Positions 17,959 to 26,743 of a stretch of 64,000 nt of DNA are shown here, one piece after another. The DNA is from a virus, in the IMG/VR virus record IMGVR_UViG_3300011114_000911, positions 1 to 64,000 of that record. One strand, 5' to 3'. The translations under genes and the position numbers were made by a program. The notes beneath the pieces are model-generated. The model saw nothing but the letters and a program-made list of their open reading frames with translations, made no database searches and had not been told where the DNA came from. Every line of letters begins with the position of its first letter. The first letter of the stretch is position 1.

Positions 17959-18549
17959 ATGTATTTACAAAACAAATACACTCGTTGGTATAATAACATT
18001 ATACAACAAGCACAATCAAGAAACTTGCCACCAGATATCTATACAGAAAAACATCACATTATCCCGCGTAGCCTCGGTGGCGATAATTCAAAAGAAAATC
18101 TTGTTCGTTTAACTGCACGGGAACATTTTGTATGTCATTTGTTATTAACAAAGATGACAGAAGGAAAGAGTAAGATGAGCATGTGTTACGCAGCCTGGCA
18201 AATGACACATATAAACAGCAGACCAAGATATAACTCTTGTTCTAGAACTTACGCATATCTAAGAAAAATGTTATCAGAAGCATATACCGGAGTTCCAAAA
18301 ACATCTATTTGGTGGACTGGCAAAAAGCATACTGAAGAAACGCTAACAAAACAATCAGAAGTCAAGCGAGGCCTAAGGAATCCAAACTTCGGAGTGAGTC
18401 AAAAACCAGAATGGAATCAAAAGAAAAGTAAAGCACAAATTGGAATAGCTAAACCAAAATATACGTGTTATAACTGTGGTAAAATAGTAGGTGGTAAATC
18501 GAACCTAGATCGTTGGCACAACAAAAACTGCTTACTAAATACAGGATGA
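17959..18549 (+). CDS. HNH homing endonuclease, free-standing
   Basis: 196 residues. The HNH core lies near the start (EKHHIIPRSLGGDNSKENLV, then HFVCHLLL), followed by NUMOD3-type basic repeats (GKKHTEETLTKQSEV, GLRNPNFG) and a C-terminal Cys/His finger (CYNCGKI, RWHNKNC). This is the usual build of free-standing phage homing endonucleases, which spread by cutting alleles that lack them. It is less GC-rich than gp4, sits exactly between gp4 and gp16, and its stop overlaps the gp16 ATG (ATGA). Confidence 0.85.
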   Translation: MYLQNKYTRWYNNIIQQAQSRNLPPDIYTEKHHIIPRSLGGDNSKENLVRLTAREHFVCHLLLTKMTEGKSKMSMCYAAWQMTHINSRPRYNSCSRTYAYLRKMLSEAYTGVPKTSIWWTGKKHTEETLTKQSEVKRGLRNPNFGVSQKPEWNQKKSKAQIGIAKPKYTCYNCGKIVGGKSNLDRWHNKNCLLNTG

Positions 18550-19037
18550 AGAAATTAGAAGAACTGTTTGATTTACCTCCCACAGAAAAAAATAACTTGG
18601 TAATCCCTACCATAGCAGAAAATAAATTGCATCTAGCTGAATTAGATGAAACAATTGATAAAATTGACAATGCCCTCCCAATGGTACGTGGACTTGATGC
18701 CACTGATCAAGAAATGGATGAATTAGCAGGATTGGCCACAGGTACGTACAAGGATTTGATGGACCTTGGGTTTCAAGTTGACAGTCGCTTTGCAGCTGAA
18801 ATCTTCAGCGTGGCCAGCAACATGTTGGGACATGCCATCACAGCCAAGACTGCCAAACTGGACAAAAAGCTCAAGATAATTGATCTACAGTTGAAGAAAA
18901 TGCGCCTGGATCAAAACGTCAAATCCGAAGAACCGGCAGGAGGTGCCATACCAACAGCACAAGGCATGGTGTTGAGTCGCAATGATTTGTTGGAGCGATT
19001 GTTGCGTGGTAAAGACCAAAACACTCAAAAAGAATAA
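18546..19037 (+). CDS. 16: terminase small subunit gp16
   Basis: 163 residues, the same size as T4 gp16 (164). It shows the gp16 plan: an N-terminal LFDLPPT segment, two central helices (AEIFSVASNMLGHAITAKTA; a Lys-rich LDLQLKKMRLDQN-like helix) and AIPTAQGMVLSRNDLLERLL near the end, matching AVPTGQMNI...PTELMDEI in T4. gp16 recognises DNA and regulates the gp17 motor. In T4, 16 and 17 are adjacent; here about 9.6 kb lies between them. The start overlaps the HNH stop. Confidence 0.8.
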   Translation: MKKLEELFDLPPTEKNNLVIPTIAENKLHLAELDETIDKIDNALPMVRGLDATDQEMDELAGLATGTYKDLMDLGFQVDSRFAAEIFSVASNMLGHAITAKTAKLDKKLKIIDLQLKKMRLDQNVKSEEPAGGAIPTAQGMVLSRNDLLERLLRGKDQNTQKE

Positions 19038-19040
19038 ATA
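19033..19040 (+). promoter_or_regulatory. late promoter box
   Basis: AATAAATA overlapping the end of gp16, 18 nt before ATG 19058. TAGGA is at the predicted 5' end. Confidence 0.6.
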
Positions 19041-19057
19041 TACCATAGGATACTCAC

Positions 19058-19666
19058 ATGAAACCATTTGCAAAATACCTAGCCGAAAGCGAAAAAACCT
19101 ACAACTATCGCATCAAGATAGTGGGTGATGTGCCCAACACGTTTGTCAAAGAGCTGGAAGGCAAATTGACACAGTTTGATATTGTAAAAATATCAAAACC
19201 AAAAACTACTCCGGTACGAAAAGAAATTCCAGACTTTCCTGCATTTCCCAATCAACCCATGAGCATTGTGGATGTGGAATTTCGTTATCCGGCTATTGAA
19301 CCACAGATCAAACAGTTGGCACAGTTGTTGGGCATGGATCCCAATAGAATCTTGATGAACACTTTGCCCTACGAAGAAAGCATGAATGACGAAAGTCGCA
19401 AGATTGGCGACCAGAACAAGAACCTGTTGGACAAGCCGGACTATCCTGCACCTGATGCCGAACAACGAGCGCTCAGCAAAGACTATGCCACAGGGCCATA
19501 TGATCATGCAGTGTTGAAAAATGCCTATCGTTCAAACTTCACCATTGCCGGCAAAAAAACACCGCCAGCCAAAACCACAAATGATTTGCCAATGGGAACC
19601 AAAAGCCCAATGACCACGATCAAGCGTCCACCCAAGCCAGCCACTGGCGCACAACCTAGAGGATAA
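19058..19666 (+). CDS. conserved virion-associated protein, unknown
   Basis: 202 residues. Opening MKPFAKYLAESEKTYNYR recurs, as I recall, in T4-like phages of aquatic hosts; the LAE at residues 8-10 fits the (L/I)xE prohead protease site of T4-type phages. A ferredoxin-like segment follows (IKIVGD, IVDVEFRYPA), then a disordered Pro/Lys-rich tail. Late box and SD indicate late expression. It is probably packed in or attached to the head, which is inference. Confidence 0.65.
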   Translation: MKPFAKYLAESEKTYNYRIKIVGDVPNTFVKELEGKLTQFDIVKISKPKTTPVRKEIPDFPAFPNQPMSIVDVEFRYPAIEPQIKQLAQLLGMDPNRILMNTLPYEESMNDESRKIGDQNKNLLDKPDYPAPDAEQRALSKDYATGPYDHAVLKNAYRSNFTIAGKKTPPAKTTNDLPMGTKSPMTTIKRPPKPATGAQPRG

Positions 19667-19672
19667 TACAAA

Positions 19673-22255
19673 ATGAGTTTTTTTTACGACCTAAACAAAA
19701 AGTTAGACAGCATTCGTGCCACACCTGAAGTAACACATCAACAGCTGAACGAGCGTGACATGGGCAAGCACAACAATGCTACCACTGGGTTTGCTGCATT
19801 GGCCAAGAAAACTGGCGGTGGTGAAAAAGGTGCTAGAATCGCTGGCGCACAGCTGGCCAAGATGCGTGCCAAAGGCCAAGTAGAAGAAGGCAGCCCGTAC
19901 ACAGACTATACGCCAGTTGACGAGCCGGTTAATAAAAATGCAAAAGCAGAAGCACCAGGATCTCGAATCAAAGTTGATCCACCAGCACCTCCAGCTTCGG
20001 CAGCATCACGTGCTGCACCTCCAACTAAAAAAACAACCAATGAAGCTGACATGGATGAAAGTGCATTCCAAGCTGCTATTGGCAAAAAGAAATACGGTGA
20101 TCAAGGTATGAAGGCACTGCAAAAAGCCGGAAGAAATCACGCTAGCGATACTACCATGAACAACATTCGCAATCGTTATGACAAGTATGACGAAAGCATG
20201 GGCATGGCCGACGAAGGCAATGCTTTCTCAGGTGCTGTGGTCCGAGCCAAAGCCGACGGTGTTCAACCAGGTGAAAAAATTCATGTAGGCGGCAAAGAAT
20301 ATCCAGTGAAGGAAGCAGCCAAGTGGCGTGCGCCTGAACACAAAGACAAACTGTACACACAGAAGCCTGGTGACAGTGACGACTACGATGATATGGACTA
20401 CGGCTATGACGACTACGGAATTAAGGCGCGCCCTAAAAATGATCCAGGACAAAAACGCAGAATGGGCGGAGTTGGCGACGAGTTCAGCAGAACAGATCCA
20501 TTGAAAAAAGGATTTGGTCGTTCAGGCACAGGAAATCCTGTAGAAAAAGGACCAAGAAAAGGTCTGCCAAAGAGGGATCAAATTACCAGCCTCAAAGGCA
20601 GTATCAAAGACGCACACGGAACACATACACAACCCAATTTGCCCGAAGCTGGTGTGCCAATGACCCCTAAGCAAAAATCGTTTGCTAAATTAGCACCGCC
20701 TGCTGACAAGATCACTTTCGCTGACAAGATTGCCGGCGCCAAGAAAGAAGTTGATGAAATGCTAGGCAATGTAGCAGCCGACGCAATGAAAAAAGCCATA
20801 GGTGGCGGTCGCGGACGCAATGCTGGGATGGACGAAAGCGGCGGCCATATTGATTGGTCAGATGACGATCGTGGCCGTAAATTGTCAAGTACCGGTGGTA
20901 GAATTGATACCTCCACACCGGGAGTCACACGCCATACTCCAGTAAAAGGCAACTACAGTGGCGCAGGCCATGATGCCCATGCCGGTTCAGATGGACCAAG
21001 TGGTCCCGCGGGACGACGCCGAGTTGGTGCTGGCCAAGGCACAAAGATTGGTGCCAAAATCAACACTGGCAAATCCAAATTGATGACACGCGAAGGCGAC
21101 CAGGATCCAGCAGATCAAGGCGAATACGATCAAGAAGGCGCAATGGGTCGCAATGAGATCCATACCATGATGCGTAATGCCAAACAACTGGAACAGATGT
21201 TGGGCGACAACGACAACTTGCCAGAATGGGTTCAGAAAAAACTCAGCTTGGCCAGCGACTACATGCAGACCATTGCTGACTATTTGGCTAGCGAAAAAGA
21301 AACTGATGCCGAAGATCAGTCAGGCGAAGAAATGGAACTGGCTGAAAAAAAATCAGCACGCTCAAAACCCAAACAAAGCAGCGGCAATGACGGCAACTTG
21401 GCCAACAACGCCAAACCTTATGACAAAGTAACACGAGGCGATGTTGTTGCAGGTCGCCTGGGCAAAGATGAAATGGGCGGTAAAAAAAAGTCAACCAAGC
21501 CTTTAGCCAAGAAAGAAAAAGAAGTTGAAGAATCAACCACTGCTGGTTCTGTAGCCACAGCACCCACCTCAGGCAAAGCTGGCAAAGGCAGCATGAGCTT
21601 TGGCAAAGGCATCTATGACAGCATTGATCGTGCAGTTGAACGTCAGATCAACGAAAGCATGAACATTAGCATGAGCATGAACAACGAAGGTGGCAGCGCA
21701 GGCCAAACCCTCACAATCACTGCCACAGACGAAGATGCTACACAGTTGGCACAGATGTTGAAAATGGCTGGACTAGGCGGCGGTGACAATATGTCGCATG
21801 GTGAAGATGATCTTGCTGACCAAATTCGTCAAGCTGAACAAGGTCATGGCGGTGCAGCGTTCGGCGGCGAAGAAGTGTGTGCTGGTTGCGGCATGTCCGA
21901 TTGCGGTTGCGACGAAATGGTAGACGAAACTTATGGCGACAACGTGGTAGACATGAACAGCCCTAATTATCCTACCAACACTGAACGTGCTCAAGATAAC
22001 TTTGGATACAGCGGCGGTGTAAACAAACCCAAGCACGATGTAGCCGGCAATGGTCAAAGCACAGTTCCTGTAACAGCAGTGCGTGCTCAAGATGAACTGA
22101 GCCGCATTAGAGAAATGGCCGGAATGCCACCTGCAATGCCCGTAGTTAACAACAGAGCAGTGCCAAGCAATACCTCGGCGCAGAAGGCACAACAAAAACA
22201 AAATGAAAGTATTTTTACTGATACTGAAAATTTGTGGAAACGCTATAAAGGATAA
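19673..22255 (+). CDS. large low-complexity virion protein
   Basis: 860 residues, mostly charged and Gly/Ala/Lys-rich, with little predicted order; it recalls internal head or scaffold-like proteins. LNE at residues 25-27 is a possible prohead protease site. Two short helical motifs (LKMAGLGG and RIREMAGMPP) resemble motifs in the 1118-residue protein at 30220. A Cys cluster (CAGCGMSDCGC) near residue 740 could bind zinc. There is a beta-like block (SMNISMSMNNEG, LTITATDEDA) after residue 660. It starts 6 nt after the previous gene. Function is unknown. Confidence 0.7.
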   Translation: MSFFYDLNKKLDSIRATPEVTHQQLNERDMGKHNNATTGFAALAKKTGGGEKGARIAGAQLAKMRAKGQVEEGSPYTDYTPVDEPVNKNAKAEAPGSRIKVDPPAPPASAASRAAPPTKKTTNEADMDESAFQAAIGKKKYGDQGMKALQKAGRNHASDTTMNNIRNRYDKYDESMGMADEGNAFSGAVVRAKADGVQPGEKIHVGGKEYPVKEAAKWRAPEHKDKLYTQKPGDSDDYDDMDYGYDDYGIKARPKNDPGQKRRMGGVGDEFSRTDPLKKGFGRSGTGNPVEKGPRKGLPKRDQITSLKGSIKDAHGTHTQPNLPEAGVPMTPKQKSFAKLAPPADKITFADKIAGAKKEVDEMLGNVAADAMKKAIGGGRGRNAGMDESGGHIDWSDDDRGRKLSSTGGRIDTSTPGVTRHTPVKGNYSGAGHDAHAGSDGPSGPAGRRRVGAGQGTKIGAKINTGKSKLMTREGDQDPADQGEYDQEGAMGRNEIHTMMRNAKQLEQMLGDNDNLPEWVQKKLSLASDYMQTIADYLASEKETDAEDQSGEEMELAEKKSARSKPKQSSGNDGNLANNAKPYDKVTRGDVVAGRLGKDEMGGKKKSTKPLAKKEKEVEESTTAGSVATAPTSGKAGKGSMSFGKGIYDSIDRAVERQINESMNISMSMNNEGGSAGQTLTITATDEDATQLAQMLKMAGLGGGDNMSHGEDDLADQIRQAEQGHGGAAFGGEEVCAGCGMSDCGCDEMVDETYGDNVVDMNSPNYPTNTERAQDNFGYSGGVNKPKHDVAGNGQSTVPVTAVRAQDELSRIREMAGMPPAMPVVNNRAVPSNTSAQKAQQKQNESIFTDTENLWKRYKG

Positions 22256-22260
22256 TGGCC

Positions 22261-22431
22261 ATGTCATACAAACCCTACAACGAAAATCTCAACACACCCA
22301 CACAGCACAATCCGCACAGTCCGGCCAGTGCGAGATGGCAACCACAACCTGTGGAAATTCCAGGTGTGTTACACCAATCACGTCAGTTGTATCAACCGGT
22401 GGTGACAGAAGTTCCTAAGGATAACTCATAA
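22261..22431 (+). CDS. small unknown protein (56 aa)
   Basis: ATG 22261 opens a 56-codon frame starting MSYKPYNENLNTPTQ and ending PVVTEVPKDNS. The stop overlaps the next ATG (TAATG), and it fills the gap between two structural genes with no spare bases, the usual packing here. Pro/Gln/His-rich, no recognised domain; probably a small virion component. Confidence 0.6.
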   Translation: MSYKPYNENLNTPTQHNPHSPASARWQPQPVEIPGVLHQSRQLYQPVVTEVPKDNS

Positions 22432-22757
22432 TGGCTATTCAAGTTGTAAATACCGTAGGAAATGTATTGTGGACCACTGACAAAGTGCAGTTCAACACCA
22501 CATTGTCCAATGTCACATTCCAAGTCAGTGCAGTGCAATTGACCTACATACAGGCCAATGGCGTGCCTACCAACGCTGCAATGAGCACTTCTACTGGAAA
22601 CTTGTATGCCAATGCAATTGCATTGCCTGGTAACTCCAGTCAAGAATATTATGTGGGTGCAGGCAACTATCTCAACATCCTAACAGGCGCAGGTGGTTTT
22701 ACTGCCACTGCCATTGGCAGCGCAACATCGGCCACAGCAGGGGTCACTGGCACCTGA
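22431..22757 (+). CDS. small structural-type protein
   Basis: 108 residues, beta- and Ala/Thr/Gly-rich (VNTVGNVLWTTDKVQFNTT, then GAGNYLNILTGAGG). No known domain recognised. Position in the virion run and amino-acid composition suggest a head or tail surface component. TAATG coupling with the small gene in front. Confidence 0.6.
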   Translation: MAIQVVNTVGNVLWTTDKVQFNTTLSNVTFQVSAVQLTYIQANGVPTNAAMSTSTGNLYANAIALPGNSSQEYYVGAGNYLNILTGAGGFTATAIGSATSATAGVTGT

Positions 22758-22759
22758 TC

Positions 22760-23131
22760 ATGCGTGCCAATGAATTTATTTCTGAAGGTCAGCAAATTGG
22801 CCGCCTAAGCAAAACAAAAAGTTATGCTAGTGTGGGCCTGCACAAATTTGTTGATCCAGGTCATGCTGATCGTGTGTATGAACTAAATCGCATCATGATG
22901 GCCACAGCCAGTACCGATGGAACTTTTGTTCCTGATATTGATGGAGAATCTTGGGTTGGACGCTGGAACATTGCCGCGCCTTACACCAAAGAAGAACATG
23001 ACATGTTGAAAATGGCCTACAAAGCCATTGGGTCAGATGTGAGTGATCTCAACCACGGCGATCTCCGCAGTTTGGAAATACCCAGCACCAATACTGTCAG
23101 TCCGGTAAAAGCATTCCGAGGATACAGATGA
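22760..23131 (+). CDS. virion-type protein, paralogue A (MRAxEF family)
   Basis: 123 residues. It shares both ends with the next protein: MRANEFISE at the start and VSPVKAFRGY at the end. ISE fits the prohead protease cleavage rule, so residues 1-9 may be a removable leader. The middle is unrelated to known families by eye. 2 nt separate it from the previous gene; the next gene overlaps by 4 nt. Confidence 0.62.
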   Translation: MRANEFISEGQQIGRLSKTKSYASVGLHKFVDPGHADRVYELNRIMMATASTDGTFVPDIDGESWVGRWNIAAPYTKEEHDMLKMAYKAIGSDVSDLNHGDLRSLEIPSTNTVSPVKAFRGYR

Positions 23132-23508
23132 GAGCCCGAGAGTTCGTGACCGAGCAAAAGAATCTGCCACCCGAGGACGCAGACCCCATGCGATATACCT
23201 ATGTGATTCCTGGACTCAGTGCCGCGGACCCTTATCGCAATTACAGATTTGGTGTGGCCCTGGCACGAGCACGAAGTGATGCCGGCAAGGATGGACTCAG
23301 CAAAGATTTTCCCGAATGGAGCGCAGAAACTGCATTTGGCGAGCATGGCGTTGTGATCGGTATGAACAACAGCATAGAATCGGTGATTGACCAAGCATTG
23401 GCCATGACCAACACACCTGGCGGAAAAAAATTGGTTTCTACTCCTACCAGCACTGAACCAGACTTTGTGGACAAAGTCAGTCCCATAAAAGCATTCAAAG
23501 GTTATTGA
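23128..23508 (+). CDS. virion-type protein, paralogue B (MRAxEF family)
   Basis: 126 residues. MRAREFVTE at the start and VSPIKAFKGY at the end mirror the preceding protein while the middle has diverged, pointing to an old tandem duplication in which the two ends were kept. VTE resembles the protease site only loosely (V instead of L/I). Probably a head-internal protein. Confidence 0.62.
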   Translation: MRAREFVTEQKNLPPEDADPMRYTYVIPGLSAADPYRNYRFGVALARARSDAGKDGLSKDFPEWSAETAFGEHGVVIGMNNSIESVIDQALAMTNTPGGKKLVSTPTSTEPDFVDKVSPIKAFKGY

Positions 23509-23515
23509 ATCTACA

Positions 23516-23523
23516 GCTAAATA
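23516..23523 (+). promoter_or_regulatory. late promoter box
   Basis: GCTAAATA, 24 nt before ATG 23547, with GAGGA in the leader. Confidence 0.55.
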
Positions 23524-23546
23524 CTCCAACGAGGAATATTTAGATC

Positions 23547-24152
23547 ATGGCCAATCCACCCCCACCATACGCAAACATTACCGGCATATCTCGTGCGGCA
23601 ATGAAGGACAATGCACAAATCACTGTGCAAAATTACAATGGGGTTGCTAGACCTGGTGAACTTGTAGTCGATCAAATCACTGACAATCTTTACGTGGGCA
23701 ACACCAATGGTAACCTGACCTTGGTGGCATTTGGTTCTGGAGTTTCGTCTCCCACAGCATTCGATCCGCAGTTTACAGACGTATCAGGTACCACCGCTGG
23801 TGCAACAGCCACAGCATCATACACGCTGATGGGTCCTCTGTGTTATTTTCAAGTGTATGTGGATTTTGCAACCTGCACCAACTTTGGTACTTTGGGTTAT
23901 CGAATTACTCTGCCATTTCCTTCAGCTCAGACCATACGCATGGCCAACGGTACCCTGCATCAAACGTCAGGCACAGGTAGCCCGGCAAATTTTCACATAG
24001 CCGGTATTACAGATATAGATACTAGTACCACAATTCATAACTTGTATTATTCTGGCAGTACCACAGACCTAGCCTGGAAATACAACACACCGGTTAATGC
24101 TACCAATACCGGCAGTCACTTTGATCTTTGTGGCATATATCAAATAGCTTAA
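23547..24152 (+). CDS. tail fibre-type protein
   Basis: 201 residues. The opening (ANITGISRAAMKDNAQ, VQNYNGVARPGELVVD, NLYVGNTNG) is a beta-repeat of the kind found in phage fibre and baseplate-attached proteins. The rest is a compact beta domain (TASYTLMGPLCYFQVYVDF, LPFPSAQTIRMANGTL) that could be a receptor- or glycan-binding tip. Late box and SD in front. Confidence 0.6.
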   Translation: MANPPPPYANITGISRAAMKDNAQITVQNYNGVARPGELVVDQITDNLYVGNTNGNLTLVAFGSGVSSPTAFDPQFTDVSGTTAGATATASYTLMGPLCYFQVYVDFATCTNFGTLGYRITLPFPSAQTIRMANGTLHQTSGTGSPANFHIAGITDIDTSTTIHNLYYSGSTTDLAWKYNTPVNATNTGSHFDLCGIYQIA

Positions 24153-24160
24153 TATAAATA
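24153..24160 (+). promoter_or_regulatory. late promoter box, leaderless type
   Basis: Perfect TATAAATA. Only four bases (CCCA) separate it from the ATG of the nuclease gene, so no SD can fit. Confidence 0.75.
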
Positions 24161-24164
24161 CCCA

Positions 24165-24980
24165 ATGAAAAAACTTTTGTTTGTGCTGTTACTCACAGCC
24201 GTTAATTTAGCACAGGCTTGGACGCAACGAGCTCCCAATCCATTGCCCATGTGTAAAGTGCATCAACCATATGGATTTGCAAAAACTGCACACCAGTTAC
24301 AACCCATCTGCCGGCAGGCATATCTTGTGGCCTATGACGCACAGGCCAAAATTCCCAACTATGTGGCATACACACTCACACCACCCAACGCACTGGGTTG
24401 TGTAGCACGTACCAATGCATTTGCAGTAGATCAATTAATCTCAAATGGAGCCACTCCGGATGATTATGCTGGTACAGGATTTGACAAAGGGCACATGGCA
24501 CCCGATGGCGATCTAAGCTGGGATCAACAGGTGGAGTTTGAAAGTTTCTTGATGACCAACATGAGTCCACAAGCTGGCAGCTTGAATCGCGGCATTTGGA
24601 AATTGCTAGAAACATCAGTGCGTGGCTGGGCAGCGCAGCACAATCAAGCATATACTGTCATTGCAGGCAGTTTTTACGATGCATCTGACAAGAAGATTGG
24701 TCGGGGTGTGGTTGTACCACATGGCTTTTACAAGATTGTGATCAACAATCAAACACACGAAATCGCCGGTTGGACTTTCCCACACACTGCACCATATCCC
24801 AACTTAGGCAATGACCTGACCAAGTTTAGATTGCCTGTCAGTCAAATTCAAACCATGGCAGGAGTGCAGTTTGCTTTCCCAGCCAATGCTCGCGAACTCA
24901 ACCCCGGAACAGAATGGGCTGTGGATTTTGGTGCACTGACCCGAGCCAAACGTGCCAAATGCGGCGCAGCAGACGATTAA
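24165..24980 (+). CDS. secreted DNA/RNA non-specific endonuclease (NucA/EndoG type)
   Basis: 271 residues. A Sec signal peptide is clear: MKK, a Leu/Val-rich core, and a likely cleavage after AQA (residue 18). The beta-beta-alpha-metal nuclease motif is FDKGHMAP (107-113; DRGH is usual, here Lys replaces Arg), followed by N132 and NRGIWKLLE (141-149) as metal/catalytic helix. Cysteines at 30, 49, 79 and 266 could form disulphides, fitting an extracytoplasmic protein. Export to periplasm or medium is predicted. A late promoter box immediately precedes the ATG. Possible roles: breaking down DNA released at lysis, or hindering other phages. Confidence 0.85.
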   Translation: MKKLLFVLLLTAVNLAQAWTQRAPNPLPMCKVHQPYGFAKTAHQLQPICRQAYLVAYDAQAKIPNYVAYTLTPPNALGCVARTNAFAVDQLISNGATPDDYAGTGFDKGHMAPDGDLSWDQQVEFESFLMTNMSPQAGSLNRGIWKLLETSVRGWAAQHNQAYTVIAGSFYDASDKKIGRGVVVPHGFYKIVINNQTHEIAGWTFPHTAPYPNLGNDLTKFRLPVSQIQTMAGVQFAFPANARELNPGTEWAVDFGALTRAKRAKCGAADD

Positions 24981-25001
24981 AATCTGTCCAAACAGGCATG
25001 T

Positions 25002-25009
25002 CGTAAATA
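25002..25009 (+). promoter_or_regulatory. late promoter box, leaderless type
   Basis: CGTAAATA, with the radical SAM ATG 5 nt after its end. Weaker than the TATAAATA boxes. Confidence 0.45.
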
Positions 25010-25013
25010 CTGC

Positions 25014-26162
25014 ATGACCAATTTCTACTGTGCTGCACCCTGGCGCGGCTTGCATATCAATCCTCAAGGCAATGTTAAAACTTGTTGTGCCGGCAATCCC
25101 AACATGCTGGGCAATTTGAACAGCCAGACCATTGAGCAGATACTGAACAGCAATCTCATGACAGAAATACGTGCCAGTTTGGCACAAGGTCAGCCGCACG
25201 ACTATTGTTCCAATTGTGTTCGAGCTGAACGCTTTGGAGCAGACTCTGAACGGCAATGGCACAACAACGTGAATCCCAATTTTGATTATGCCACTGCTGG
25301 CAACCAATATCATTATCCTGTGATAGTAGATGTACGTTGGAACACCACATGCAATCTAAGTTGTAATTATTGCGGCGAATCATGCAGTTCAAAATGGGCC
25401 AGTATCAAAGGAATTCCATTCAAATCTGGTGCTCGTCCCTACTACGATTCAGTCTGCGACTTTATTGAACAGCACTATGAACACATACACGAGGTGGCCT
25501 TGGTTGGTGGAGAACCACTGTTGTTGCCAGAAAATGATCGGCTACTAGATGTCATACCCCAGGATGCCATTGTCACACTAATCACAAACTTGAATGTGGA
25601 TCTAGACAAAAACAAAATATTTCAAAAATTATCCAAACGAAACCGGGTGGGCTGGTCAATGAGTTTTGATAACACTGGTGAACAACTGGAGTATGTGCGT
25701 CACGGAGCCAGTTGGTCGTTGATCAAAGAAAATCTTGCCAAGATCAAACACTTGATGACCACACAAGGCCATTGGGGTGGTATACATGCAGTGTACAACA
25801 TGTACAATGCCACACGTATTTGTGAACTAAGACAATTTGCCGAACAAACTAAAACCACAGTGCTATGGCAAAACTTGTTTCAACCTGAATACCTTGATCC
25901 ATTCTTGCACGGTGCAGCAGTTGCTCAAGCAGCAATTGCAGAGATTGAAAGATTCTATGCCATGAACATTGCTACACCTGCTGAACGTCAGTTTTTTGAC
26001 AATGCACTAACCACTTATCACAATAGATTGAGTGTGGATAAAATTAGCAAAATTGACACAGACTTTTGGCGTCATGTGCATAACAATGAAACCAAATATC
26101 ATCCAGACAAAGCTGGCGAGTTTCAGCGCCTATGGCCGGAGTTGGCATTCTTATGCAAATAA
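25014..26162 (+). CDS. radical SAM protein, twitch-domain type
   Basis: 382 residues. The radical SAM cluster motif CNLSCNYC lies at residues 113-120, followed by the GGEP loop (VGGEPLL). An N-terminal Cys-rich part (C6, CC at 24-25, CSNC at 65-68) looks like a twitch/SPASM-type auxiliary cluster domain placed before the barrel. Such enzymes modify peptides, sugars or other small molecules; the target is unknown. It overlaps the downstream oxygenase-like gene by 10 nt, so the two may act together. A second, distinct family member is at 59478. Confidence 0.82.
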   Translation: MTNFYCAAPWRGLHINPQGNVKTCCAGNPNMLGNLNSQTIEQILNSNLMTEIRASLAQGQPHDYCSNCVRAERFGADSERQWHNNVNPNFDYATAGNQYHYPVIVDVRWNTTCNLSCNYCGESCSSKWASIKGIPFKSGARPYYDSVCDFIEQHYEHIHEVALVGGEPLLLPENDRLLDVIPQDAIVTLITNLNVDLDKNKIFQKLSKRNRVGWSMSFDNTGEQLEYVRHGASWSLIKENLAKIKHLMTTQGHWGGIHAVYNMYNATRICELRQFAEQTKTTVLWQNLFQPEYLDPFLHGAAVAQAAIAEIERFYAMNIATPAERQFFDNALTTYHNRLSVDKISKIDTDFWRHVHNNETKYHPDKAGEFQRLWPELAFLCK

Positions 26163-26698
26163 CTGCTGTTGATCAAGACCTAAACTTGTTCCGCGTGATG
26201 GATCTGTTTCCACCATCACTGGTTCAACAGGTCCTTGACACTGATTGGGCCAAACTGCCCTGGCAGCCACAACCAGGTCATCAAAAACGTCGCAAGATTG
26301 ATAATGCAGCAATAGAATGGATTCAACAGTGGAATGACTATTGCGAAGAACTGTGGCCCAAGATTGGAACAGCACTGGATTGTACGGTAGCGCAATACTC
26401 GGGCACAGGCTGGTGGGTTGATGAACCAGGATTTATTTGCGGAATACATACTGACGGGGAGTTGCCAGGCGCTATTCAGATGACCTGGATCGGTGACAAT
26501 TTGGGCACTGCATTTTATCATTACAACAATCCTGCTGCACTGAGATATCAAGTTGAAGCCGTTCCAAACGCAGGATATCTCATGATAAACAATGCAGATT
26601 CAACTGGGTATAGAAAATTACAATGGCACGGTATGCTGACTCCTGTACCTGCTAACTCTTTAAGAGTAAGTTCGTATTCGTGGCTAACAGCCAAATGA
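26153..26698 (+). CDS. 2OG-Fe(II)-oxygenase-like protein
   Basis: 181 residues. A double-stranded beta-helix oxygenase pattern is visible: HTD (H99, D101) then WHG (H159) and LRVSSYSW (R171), giving the HxD...H iron triad and an Arg for 2-oxoglutarate. I start it at ATG 26153 (GGAG upstream) rather than 26132, which would deepen the overlap with the radical SAM gene. Substrate is unknown; pairing with a radical SAM enzyme suggests a two-step modification. No close family was recognised, so the assignment rests on these residues. Confidence 0.6.
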   Translation: MQITAVDQDLNLFRVMDLFPPSLVQQVLDTDWAKLPWQPQPGHQKRRKIDNAAIEWIQQWNDYCEELWPKIGTALDCTVAQYSGTGWWVDEPGFICGIHTDGELPGAIQMTWIGDNLGTAFYHYNNPAALRYQVEAVPNAGYLMINNADSTGYRKLQWHGMLTPVPANSLRVSSYSWLTAK

Positions 26699-26743
26699 AA
26701 ACCAGTCTAGACAGTCAAGTCAAGTTTTTTAATTAATAAAATT

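Noticed and set aside
20578-20952. 124-codon minus-strand frame inside the 860-residue virion gene
   Set aside because: Antisense shadow with no SD, late box or sigma70 promoter; composition follows from the plus-strand codons.
22203-22418. 71-codon plus frame across the end of the 860-residue gene
   Set aside because: It overlaps both the large gene and the 56-codon gene at 22261, which fits exactly between its neighbours with TAATG coupling.
26132-26152. Upstream ATG for the oxygenase-like gene
   Set aside because: It would lengthen the overlap with the radical SAM gene to 31 nt; ATG 26153 has GGAG upstream.
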